In this document: piece after piece, positions 57,071 to 64,000 of the stretch
Position numbering within the stretch: the stretch's first letter is position 1
Layout: every line of letters begins with the position of its first letter
Source: Mesorhizobium sp. DCY119
GTDB lineage: Bacteria; Pseudomonadota; Alphaproteobacteria; Rhizobiales; Rhizobiaceae
Length of the DNA stretch: 64,000 bases
Direction of reading: 5' to 3'
Assembly (NCBI RefSeq): GCF_003590645.1
Contig: NZ_CP031834.1
Location: 3,596,501-3,660,500 of the forward strand
The notes under the pieces: model-generated
What the model was told of the DNA's origin: nothing
Databases searched by the model: none
The model's input: the letters and a program-made list of their open reading frames with translations, nothing else
Made by a program: the position numbers and the translations under genes

Positions 57071-57090
57071 TCCGGCAATCTCTTGCCGGA
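57071..57090 (-). promoter_or_regulatory. hairpin in sodB leader
   Basis: Perfect 8-bp stem TCCGGCAA / TTGCCGGA with a 4-nt loop, 24 nt upstream of the sodB start and before its AAGGAG site. It may affect message stability or initiation. Confidence 0.4.
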
Positions 57091-57214
57091 CAGACATATG
57101 GTGGAATTGTTTTCGAACAACCCCTGAACTGGTGTGCGGTTCCTTCTAGATCATCGCGCCCGAAAGTGTCAGCCTGTTTTCTTCACGGAAGCCGGTTCCA
57201 TCGGAAAAATATGC

Positions 57215-58093
57215 TCACTTGGCAGGCGTCGAATGCGCCCACTCCCAGTAAAGCTCGCGCGCCTTTTTGGCTACCGGTCCCGGCTGCAGATCGCGATCCT
57301 CGATCCGGGTGACCGGTACGACCTTGGAGTGGTTCCCCGTCGAGAATATCTCGTCGGCCTGGAGGAAATCGCGCACCGACAATGCCTTTTCGGTGGTGCG
57401 GAAGCCATATTCGGCCAGCAGTGAGATGGTGCGGGCGCGCGTGATACCTGACAGGAACGTTCCATTGGCCGCCGGCGTGAAGACATGGCCATCCTTGACC
57501 AGGAAGACGTTCGACGAACCGGTTTCGGCGACATTGCCAAGCATGTCGAGTACAAGCGCATTGTCGAAACCGCGCATCTTGGCCTCGAGAATGGCGCGGC
57601 CATTGTTCGGATAGAGGCAACCCGCTTTGGCGTTGGTCGGCATCGTCTCGATCGTCGGCCTGCGGAAGGGCGATACGGTGAGCGAAAATCCTTCCGGCGG
57701 GATCATCGGCGATTCGTAGAGACAGAGGCAGAACCGGGTCGAAGCAGGGTCGGCCGGCACGCCCATGTAGCCGCCATGCTCGGCCCAATACATCGGGCGG
57801 ATGTAGACGGCGGTCTTGCCGTCGAATTTCTTCAGGCCGTCCTGTGTCAGGCCGACGATCTCGTCCTGGCTCTTCGACGGCTTCAGCCCCAGCGAGATCG
57901 CGGAAGAATTGACCCGTTGCGAATGCAGGTCGAGATCTGGCGAAACGCCTTCGAACCAGCGCCCGCCGTCGAAAACACTGCTTCCAAGCCACATCGCATG
58001 GCTGCGGGGCCCGAGAATCGCAACGTTGCCCTCATGCCAGTCACCGTCGACATAGGTCCAGGTCTTGCTCTGTGCGGCAGCTGAAAGTGACAT
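57215..58093 (-). CDS. branched-chain-amino-acid aminotransferase (class IV)
   Basis: 292-residue PLP enzyme of fold type IV. The Schiff-base Lys is in PTNAKAGCLYPNNG, and the phosphate-binding Glu region reads NVAETGSSNVFLVKDG. It transaminates branched-chain amino acids or related substrates; the family also includes D-amino-acid and aminodeoxychorismate enzymes, so ilvE is likely but not certain. It is divergent from the dehalogenase gene across about 150 nt. Confidence 0.88.
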   Translation of the reverse strand: MSLSAAAQSKTWTYVDGDWHEGNVAILGPRSHAMWLGSSVFDGGRWFEGVSPDLDLHSQRVNSSAISLGLKPSKSQDEIVGLTQDGLKKFDGKTAVYIRPMYWAEHGGYMGVPADPASTRFCLCLYESPMIPPEGFSLTVSPFRRPTIETMPTNAKAGCLYPNNGRAILEAKMRGFDNALVLDMLGNVAETGSSNVFLVKDGHVFTPAANGTFLSGITRARTISLLAEYGFRTTEKALSVRDFLQADEIFSTGNHSKVVPVTRIEDRDLQPGPVAKKARELYWEWAHSTPAK

Positions 58094-58243
58094 GAATTAT
58101 CCGCCTTCTTTAGGAGTGAGCGGCATCGAAGACGCTTTGCTCGCCTCCGTCAACCACCGCAGACGGGGAAAAGTTGATGCCAGCCGACCCGCACCTTAAG
58201 GTGACTCGCTGCGTTATCGCGGCATTGGAGAATGAGAGCATCG

Positions 58244-58906
58244 ATGCGCCACCACGCCTATGTCTTCGACGCCTATGGCACTCTGTTCGACGTGCATGCT
58301 GCCGTACGCCGTCATGCCGATAAGATCGGCCCCGACGGCCAGTTATTTTCGGAAATCTGGCGCGCGAAACAGCTGGAATATTCGTGGACGCGGACGCTGA
58401 TGGGGGCATATCTCGATTTCTGGCAGCTGACCGAACAGTCGCTCGACTTTGCCTTTCTCAAGGTGCCCTCTGCCGACAAGAAACTCAGGCAAGATCTTCT
58501 TGACGCCTATTGGCGGCTCGATTGCTATCCGGAGGTTCCAGCCGTCCTGAAGGCTTTGAAGGCCGACGGTGCGCGGCTTGCCATACTGTCCAACGGCTCA
58601 CCGGCGATGCTGGAAGCAGCCGTGAAATCGGCGGCGCTAGATCAGGTGCTGGACGACATCTTCTCCGTCGACACCGTGCGCCGGTTCAAGACCGACCCTT
58701 CGGTCTATGATCTCGTCACCACAGGCTGGCGTCTTTACCCGGATGCCGTTTCCTTCCAGTCGTCGAATCGCTGGGACATTGCGGGTGCTGCCAAGTTCGG
58801 TTTTCGCACAGTGTGGATCAACCGAACCAACCAGCCCGACGAATATCGCGACCTTGCCCCAGCCCTTATCCTGCCATCGCTCAAAGGGCTGTTGACCGGA
58901 GACTGA
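58244..58906 (+). CDS. haloacid dehalogenase type II
   Basis: 220-residue HAD-superfamily hydrolase of the L-2-haloacid dehalogenase branch. The nucleophile Asp is in VFDAYGTLFD, and later motifs are LSNGSP and SSNRWDIAGAAKFGF. ATG 58244 has a GAGAG about eight bases upstream; ATG 58232 would add four residues but its GGAGA is too close. Physiological substrates may be 2-haloacids or other phosphates. Confidence 0.87.
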   Translation: MRHHAYVFDAYGTLFDVHAAVRRHADKIGPDGQLFSEIWRAKQLEYSWTRTLMGAYLDFWQLTEQSLDFAFLKVPSADKKLRQDLLDAYWRLDCYPEVPAVLKALKADGARLAILSNGSPAMLEAAVKSAALDQVLDDIFSVDTVRRFKTDPSVYDLVTTGWRLYPDAVSFQSSNRWDIAGAAKFGFRTVWINRTNQPDEYRDLAPALILPSLKGLLTGD

Positions 58907-59103
58907 CGGCCCCGCCGTGGCCGATATGCCACATGGCGCTGCCGTCACATCTTCGCCCTTTTTTCTTCACCGTCAGGCCAGAATCGAAACCGCTTATCGC
59001 GCTCGAACTTTGGGGGATGGAAAGCGTTCCGCTCGCGGAGCGTTCACGGAATTTTGCGACGCTGTTAACTATCCTTTTCAGCGCCGGGATTTAAAAGGGC
59101 ATC

Positions 59104-59841
59104 ATGACTGACACACTCTCCTCCATTCGCTTAAATCGCCGCGGCTTTCTAGGGGCGGCAGCCGTAGGTGCTGCTTCCATCGCCGTTTCCGCATGCAGCA
59201 CCGTCTCGCGCGGCGCCTATGTCGACGGACCGCCGCCCGAGGCTCCGCAGCTCAGCGTCGATTCGTCTTTCGGCGACTACGCGATGATGTACGGCCCCGT
59301 CACTGACGAGGGTTTCGAAATACCCGCCATCCCCTTGAAAAAGATGAACAAGCGGTTCCTGCGGCAGGTCGTGCAGGACCCGACGGGCGAGCGCCCGGGC
59401 ACGATCGTCGTCGATACGTCGAATCACTTCCTCTATCTGGTCCGCGAAGGCGGCGAAGCCATGCGCTACGGCGTTGGCCTTGGCCGCGCCGGCTTCGAAT
59501 GGTCCGGCCGCGCCGTCATACAGTGGAAGCGCAAGTGGCCGACGTGGACGCCGCCGGACGAGATGATCGGACGGCAGCCGGAACTCGCCAAGTATAGTGC
59601 TGCCAATGGCGGCATGCAGCCGGGCCTGATGAACCCGCTCGGTGCGCGCGCGCTCTATATCTTCCAGAACAATCAGGACACGCTTTATCGCCTGCACGGC
59701 TCGCCGGAATGGAGCTCGATCGGCAAGTCTGTTTCGTCCGGCTGCGTGCGCCTGATGAACCAGGATATCATCGATCTCTACGATCGCGTCCCGAACAAGA
59801 CCCCGATCCTGGTTACCGGCGGTCTCGGCGGCGTCGCCTGA
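59104..59841 (+). CDS. L,D-transpeptidase lipoprotein (YkuD)
   Basis: 245-residue envelope enzyme that forms 3-3 peptidoglycan cross-links or attaches proteins to the wall. The N-terminus carries a Tat-like motif NRRGFLG followed by a lipobox-like SVSAC (AVSAC). The YkuD domain has HGSPEWSSIGKSVSSGCVRLMN, written in part here as SVSSGCVRLMN, with catalytic Cys and His. A terminator follows. Confidence 0.92.
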   Translation: MTDTLSSIRLNRRGFLGAAAVGAASIAVSACSTVSRGAYVDGPPPEAPQLSVDSSFGDYAMMYGPVTDEGFEIPAIPLKKMNKRFLRQVVQDPTGERPGTIVVDTSNHFLYLVREGGEAMRYGVGLGRAGFEWSGRAVIQWKRKWPTWTPPDEMIGRQPELAKYSAANGGMQPGLMNPLGARALYIFQNNQDTLYRLHGSPEWSSIGKSVSSGCVRLMNQDIIDLYDRVPNKTPILVTGGLGGVA

Positions 59842-59865
59842 CCGCTCCGAACCGAGACTCAGTTC

Positions 59866-59897
59866 AAAGGACCGGCCTTGACCGGTCCTTTTGTTTT
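59866..59897 (+). terminator. intrinsic terminator after L,D-transpeptidase gene
   Basis: 10-bp stem AAAGGACCGG / CCGGTCCTTT with a 6-nt loop and TTGTTTT tail. The convergent gene ends 4 nt further on. Confidence 0.8.
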
Positions 59898-59900
59898 AGA

Positions 59901-61433
59901 TCACCGCTTCAGGCTTCCGAGAATCCCGCGCACCAGCGCGCGTCCGAGCGAGGAGCCCACTGACCGCACAACTGATTTGATCGCCGCTTCCGCGACCGTC
60001 TGGCGGCCGGAAGCGCGCGGCTGTGCGGTACGGCGTCCCGTGGGTTGTTTTGAACCGCCACCGCCGAAATCCGGCAATGTCCAGCCACCGCCGCTGGCTT
60101 GGGTTTCGCCCTGAGGCGCGGTCTGTCCCTGCTTGGCCCGAGCCAACAGAATTTCGTAGGCCGATTCGCGATCGACCATCTGGTCGTACTGACCCGTCAC
60201 CGGGCTGGCATTGATCACCTTGCGGCGTTCTTCCGGCGTCAGCGGGCCGATGCGCGACGACGGCGGGCGGATCAACGTCCGTTGGACCATTGAAGGAACG
60301 CCCTTGTCTTCGAGCGTCGAAACCAGCGCCTCGCCGGTGCTGAGATTGGTTATCGCTTCGAACGTCTTGAAATCCGGGTTGGGCCGGAACGTGTCGGCCG
60401 CGACCTTCACCGCATTCGTTTCGCGCGGCGTATAGGCGCGCAGCGCATGCTGAATGCGGTTGCCAAGCTGGGCGAGCACCGTTTCCGGTACGTCCAGCGG
60501 GTTCTGCGTGACGAAATACACGCCCACGCCCTTGGAACGGATAAGCCGAACGACCTGCTCGACGCGGTCGAGCAGTGCCTTCGGAGCTTCGTTGAAAAGC
60601 AGATGCGCCTCATCGAAGAAGAAGACGAGACGCGGCTTTTCCGGGTCGCCGACTTCCGGCAGTTCCTCGAAGAGTTCGGAAAGCAGCCAGAGCAGGAAGG
60701 TGGAATAAAGCCGCGGGTTCGTCATCAGCTTGTCGGCTGCCAGAACATTCACCGCGCCACGCCCGTCCGGTGTCGTGCGCATGATGTCGGGAATCCGCAG
60801 CGCCGGCTCGCCGAAGAAATTCTTGCCGCCCTGCTGTTCCAGAACGAGCAGCGAGCGCTGGATCGCACCGACCGAGGTCTTGTTGACGTTGCCGTAGCGC
60901 GCCGAAAGCTCTTCCGAGCGTGTGGCCATGTGGGCCAGCATCGACTGCAGGTCCTTCATGTCGAGGAGCAGAAGCCCCTCCTCGTCGGCGATCTTAAAAG
61001 CGATGTTGAGAACGCCTTCCTGCGCATTGGTAAGGTTCATCAGCCGCGACAGCAGCAGCGGCCCCATTTCCGTGACAGTGGCGCGGATCGGATGGCCCTG
61101 CTCGCCGAACAGATCCCAGAAGATAACCGGCGTTTCACGGAACTCGTAAGGCTCGAGCTTGATCGCTTCGGCGCGCTTGAGCAGAAAATCCTTCGGCTCG
61201 CCAACCGCTGCAATACCAGACAGATCACCCTTGATGTCGGCGCAGAAGACAGGAACGCCGGCGTTGGAAAAGCCTTCGGCGAGAATCTGAAGCGTGACCG
61301 TCTTGCCCGTGCCCGTCGCGCCAGTGATCAGGCCGTGCCGGTTTCCATATTTCAGGAGCAGACTTTCAGGTCTTTGATAGCTGTCATCAGGCTTACGGCT
61401 GGCCCCGATGAAAATGCTGTCTTGCTGCGCCAT
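59901..61433 (-). CDS. HerA-like DUF853 ATPase
   Basis: 510-residue FtsK/HerA-type P-loop ATPase. Walker A is GATGTGKT, Walker B is LVFFFDEAHLLF, with the FVTQNPLDVPE sensor and an arginine-finger region. ATG 61433 (MAQQDSIFIG) follows a GGAGAG site; the frame upstream to 61676 is not protein-like. A Gly-rich linker leads to a basic C-terminal tail (SLGRALVRGILGSLKR). The DNA-translocation role is by family, and the cellular task is unclear. Confidence 0.9.
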   Translation of the reverse strand: MAQQDSIFIGASRKPDDSYQRPESLLLKYGNRHGLITGATGTGKTVTLQILAEGFSNAGVPVFCADIKGDLSGIAAVGEPKDFLLKRAEAIKLEPYEFRETPVIFWDLFGEQGHPIRATVTEMGPLLLSRLMNLTNAQEGVLNIAFKIADEEGLLLLDMKDLQSMLAHMATRSEELSARYGNVNKTSVGAIQRSLLVLEQQGGKNFFGEPALRIPDIMRTTPDGRGAVNVLAADKLMTNPRLYSTFLLWLLSELFEELPEVGDPEKPRLVFFFDEAHLLFNEAPKALLDRVEQVVRLIRSKGVGVYFVTQNPLDVPETVLAQLGNRIQHALRAYTPRETNAVKVAADTFRPNPDFKTFEAITNLSTGEALVSTLEDKGVPSMVQRTLIRPPSSRIGPLTPEERRKVINASPVTGQYDQMVDRESAYEILLARAKQGQTAPQGETQASGGGWTLPDFGGGGSKQPTGRRTAQPRASGRQTVAEAAIKSVVRSVGSSLGRALVRGILGSLKR

Positions 61434-61678
61434 ATTTTCCAGCTCTCCAAAAACCAAGTCGACGCCCGGCGCGAGAAGCCAGGAATCCAGAAATGTATAG
61501 TGGCGCGGTTGCAGCGTCACAATGGCAATCGCGCAAATTGGCCGATTGAGGGTTGCAGTCGGCGTTGTGGTTTGGCAATCGGAAAAGCCGTTGTGCGTGT
61601 GTTTGCATTGCGACACAACGCCGGTGGCCATAATGTTCGGGCTCTGCTCGGATAAGGTCGGGAGAACAGGGAACACGT

Positions 61679-63121
61679 ATGGACGCCCGAGCGATTTTCA
61701 GTGATGTCGAATTCCAACCGGCGGACCGCGAGCGTTGGACAGCGCTGGCGCAAAAAGCGCTTTCCGGCGCTTCGTTCGAAGAGACGCTTGTTTCGCACAC
61801 AGACGACGGAATCCGCATCGACCCGCTCTACGAGCGTGCGCAAAGCGCGGAGTTCCTGTCGCGCCAGAACGCGGAAGCGCCATGGATCATTACGCAGCGC
61901 ATCGACGATCCGGACCCCAAGCGAGCGAACCGGCAGGCACTGGAAGAGATAAACCAGGGCGCGACCGGGCTTTCGCTGGTATTCGACGGCGCGCCGAATG
62001 CATTCGGATACGGCCTGCCGGGAACCGCCGAAGCGCTCGATGCGGTTCTGGAAGGCGTGGTGCTCAACCGCACCTATCTGCGGATCGACGTGCATCCTTC
62101 AAGCCGGGCCATGGCCGACTGGCTGGTTGCGATCCTGACCAAGCGACGCGCCGATCCGGCAAAGCTCAATCTCTCCTTCGGCATCGATCCGGCAGCGATC
62201 TTTGCCGGCACCGGGCGGCTGCGCATGTCGATCGAGGCGCTCCAGGCATCCATGCCGCAATCGCTGGCGCATTTCTTCGCGCTTGGCGTTCCGGGCGTGC
62301 TTCTGGAGGCAGACGGCCGCGTGCTGCACAATGCGGGTGCGACGGAAGCGCAGGAACTCGGCGTCATGCTGGCTTCCGCCGTGGCTCACCTTCGCCTGTT
62401 CGAAGAGGCACGTCAGGCTTTGCTCTACGCTGCCCCGCATATCGGCTTCTCGCTCAGCGTCGATCAGGATCAGTTCCTGTCGATGGCCAAGATCAGGGCA
62501 TTGCGAAAACTCTGGGCGCGGGTCCAGCAGGCCTGCTCGATTGCGCCCTCACAGGCGGCCATTCACGCCGAAACGTCCTACCGGATGATGACCGTGAAAG
62601 ACCCGGAGACCAACATCCTGCGCACCACATTGGCCAGCTTTGCGGCAGTTGCCGGTGGCGCGGACTCAGTCGCCATCCTGCCCCACACCATCACCCACGG
62701 CTTGCCGGAAGGCTTTGCGCGACGCATTGCACGCAACACCCAACTCATCATGGCGGGTGAAAGCCACATCGGCTTCGTCGGCGACCCGGCATCCGGTTCC
62801 GGCGGCGTCGAGGCGCTGACCGCGGCATTGTGCGAGGCAGCCTGGCAGGAGTTTCAGGCCATCGAGGCTGAGGGCGGCATACTCAGGAGCCTCGCCAACG
62901 GGCTTATCCAGGGCCGTGTCATCGAGGCGCGCAACAAGCGGATTGCCGAATACAAAGCCGGAAAGCGGGCAATCGTCGGTACCACCGTCTTCCCCGTGAA
63001 GTCCGAACGCCCCGTCGAAACCATCAAGGCAGACCGTCACCCGGCGCCGACGGACGGCACGGTGTTTTGTGAAGCATTGCCTGCTGAAAGGCTCGACGAA
63101 TTGATCGGAGCCGCATCATGA
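61679..63121 (+). CDS. mutA: methylmalonyl-CoA mutase small (beta) subunit
   Basis: 480-residue subunit of the B12-dependent mutase that converts (R)-methylmalonyl-CoA to succinyl-CoA. It has the TIM-barrel-like N-terminal domain without the cobalamin-binding motif of the large subunit, as usual. It overlaps the large subunit gene as ATGA, so translation is coupled. It is divergent from the HerA-like gene across 245 nt. Confidence 0.92.
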   Translation: MDARAIFSDVEFQPADRERWTALAQKALSGASFEETLVSHTDDGIRIDPLYERAQSAEFLSRQNAEAPWIITQRIDDPDPKRANRQALEEINQGATGLSLVFDGAPNAFGYGLPGTAEALDAVLEGVVLNRTYLRIDVHPSSRAMADWLVAILTKRRADPAKLNLSFGIDPAAIFAGTGRLRMSIEALQASMPQSLAHFFALGVPGVLLEADGRVLHNAGATEAQELGVMLASAVAHLRLFEEARQALLYAAPHIGFSLSVDQDQFLSMAKIRALRKLWARVQQACSIAPSQAAIHAETSYRMMTVKDPETNILRTTLASFAAVAGGADSVAILPHTITHGLPEGFARRIARNTQLIMAGESHIGFVGDPASGSGGVEALTAALCEAAWQEFQAIEAEGGILRSLANGLIQGRVIEARNKRIAEYKAGKRAIVGTTVFPVKSERPVETIKADRHPAPTDGTVFCEALPAERLDELIGAAS

Positions 63122-64000
63122 TACCCGATTTTTCAAAGCTAGCCTGGTCCGAGCCGCCGTCCGGCAAGTCTGGTGCGGATGCGAAAATCTGGCAGACGCC
63201 GGAAGGCATTCCCATCAAGCGCCGCTACGGTCCCGAAGATCTCGCCGGCTTGCCGCACCTCGACGGCTATCCCGGCAGCGCGCCCTACATTCGCGGGCCC
63301 TACCCGACCATGTATGTCCAGCAGCCCTGGACGATCCGCCAGTACGCCGGCTTCTCGACGGCGGAAGAATCCAACGCCTTCTATCGGCGCAATCTGGCGG
63401 CGGGCCAGAAGGGCCTTTCGGTGGCTTTCGACCTTGCCACTCATCGCGGCTATGACAGCGATCATCCGCGCGTTGCCGGCGATGTCGGCATGGCCGGCGT
63501 CGCGATCGATTCCATCCTCGACATGCGCCAGCTGTTCGACGGCATTCCCCTCGACCAGATGACCGTGTCGATGACCATGAACGGCGCGGTTCTGCCGATC
63601 ATGGCGCTCTATATCGTGGCCGCCGAAGAACAGGGCGTTGCGCAGAAGGATTTGGCCGGAACCATTCAGAATGACATTCTGAAAGAGTTCATGGTGCGCA
63701 ACACCTACATTTACCCGCCGAAGCCTTCGATGCGGATCATTTCCGACATCTTTTCCTACACTTCGCATCATATGCCGAAGTTCAACTCGATCTCGATTTC
63801 CGGCTATCATATGCAGGAAGCCGGCGCGACCGCCGACCTCGAGCTAGCCTACACCATCGCCGACGGCATCGAATATGCCCGCGCCGGCGTGGCCGCAGGT
63901 CTCGACATCGACAAATTCGCTCCGCGCCTGTCGTTCTTCTGGGCGATCGGGATGAACTTCTTCATGGAAGTCGCCAAGATGCGGGCCGCACGCCTGCTCT
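63118..64000 (+). CDS. methylmalonyl-CoA mutase large (alpha) subunit, 3' end outside window
   Basis: First 294 codons, open to the window end. The conserved opening ([38 protein letters not shown] given in part as GPYPTMY and RQYAGFS), [19 protein letters not shown] (ATHRGYD) and [15 protein letters not shown] ([10 protein letters not shown]) are those of the substrate-binding barrel. The cobalamin domain with the DxHxxG motif lies beyond the window. The gene is usually called mcmA, scpA or mutB. Confidence 0.93.
   Translation, partial: MIPDFSKLAWSEPPSGKSGADAKIWQTPEGIPIKRRYGPEDLAGLPHLDGYPGSAPYIRGPYPTMYVQQPWTIRQYAGFSTAEESNAFYRRNLAAGQKGLSVAFDLATHRGYDSDHPRVAGDVGMAGVAIDSILDMRQLFDGIPLDQMTVSMTMNGAVLPIMALYIVAAEEQGVAQKDLAGTIQNDILKEFMVRNTYIYPPKPSMRIISDIFSYTSHHMPKFNSISISGYHMQEAGATADLELAYTIADGIEYARAGVAAGLDIDKFAPRLSFFWAIGMNFFMEVAKMRAARLL

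Noticed and set aside
60447-61655. 402-codon plus-strand open frame opposite the HerA-like gene
   Set aside because: The opposite strand carries clear Walker motifs; this frame has none.

Overview
The window is a gene-dense, GC-rich stretch of an alphaproteobacterial chromosome, most likely from the Hyphomicrobiales (Rhizobiales; the Phyllobacteriaceae/Rhizobiaceae/Brucellaceae side). The pointers are the feuPQ two-component pair beside the cytochrome c maturation genes, a MucR/Ros-type regulator, DivJ/PleC-family kinases, bifunctional GlnE, a seven-gene Mrp (Pha) antiporter operon, the rhizobial small-protein families DUF1491, DUF2336, DUF5330 and DUF6456, and a Rhodobacter-type gene transfer agent (GTA) cluster. 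I cannot name the genus. I found no tRNA, rRNA, CRISPR array, insertion sequence or integrase.

Layout. 1-4.9 kb (+): the end of aminopeptidase N and a PAS-domain sensor kinase. 5-16 kb (-): a long gene string read as ccmI-ccmE-ccmF-ccmH, degP, a response regulator, its histidine kinase and glnE. 16-19.2 kb (-): a feuN-like secreted protein, feuP, feuQ and a glycine-zipper lipoprotein. 19.3-33.9 kb (-): a complete GTA structural cluster in canonical order (small and large terminase, portal, protease, capsid, connectors, tail tube, chaperones, very short tape measure, baseplate proteins, 1299-residue fibre protein), closed by a holin-like membrane protein. A near-consensus promoter overlapping a palindrome lies upstream, and an intrinsic terminator follows the capsid gene. 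34-38.5 kb (+): a class A penicillin-binding protein, a split DUF1214/DUF1254 pair, a small conserved protein and a secreted protein with two Tudor-like repeats. 38.7-46.3 kb: small conserved rhizobial genes, a DivJ-like kinase overlapping a peptidoglycan-binding protein gene, sufE, a stand-alone DnaA domain IV paralogue with its DUF6456 neighbour, and mucR. 46.6-52.5 kb (-): mrpABCDEFG. 52.7-64 kb: oligopeptidase B, a diheme cytochrome c, cytochrome c', Fe/Mn superoxide dismutase, a branched-chain aminotransferase, a type II haloacid dehalogenase, an L,D-transpeptidase lipoprotein, a HerA-like ATPase, and the two methylmalonyl-CoA mutase subunits (the large one cut by the window end).

How it fits together. 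Most of the window is core genome: envelope building, haem protein maturation and use, nitrogen control, cell-cycle signalling and ion homeostasis. The GTA is embedded in this core with no integration or replication genes, as expected for a vertically inherited GTA. The least explained items are (1) the promoter/operator and internal terminator controlling the GTA, (2) the DnaA-domain-IV gene whose upstream region carries a perfect alphaproteobacterial LexA (SOS) box, and (3) the secreted Tudor-repeat protein. All calls come from reading the sequence; no database search was run, and family names are from memory.
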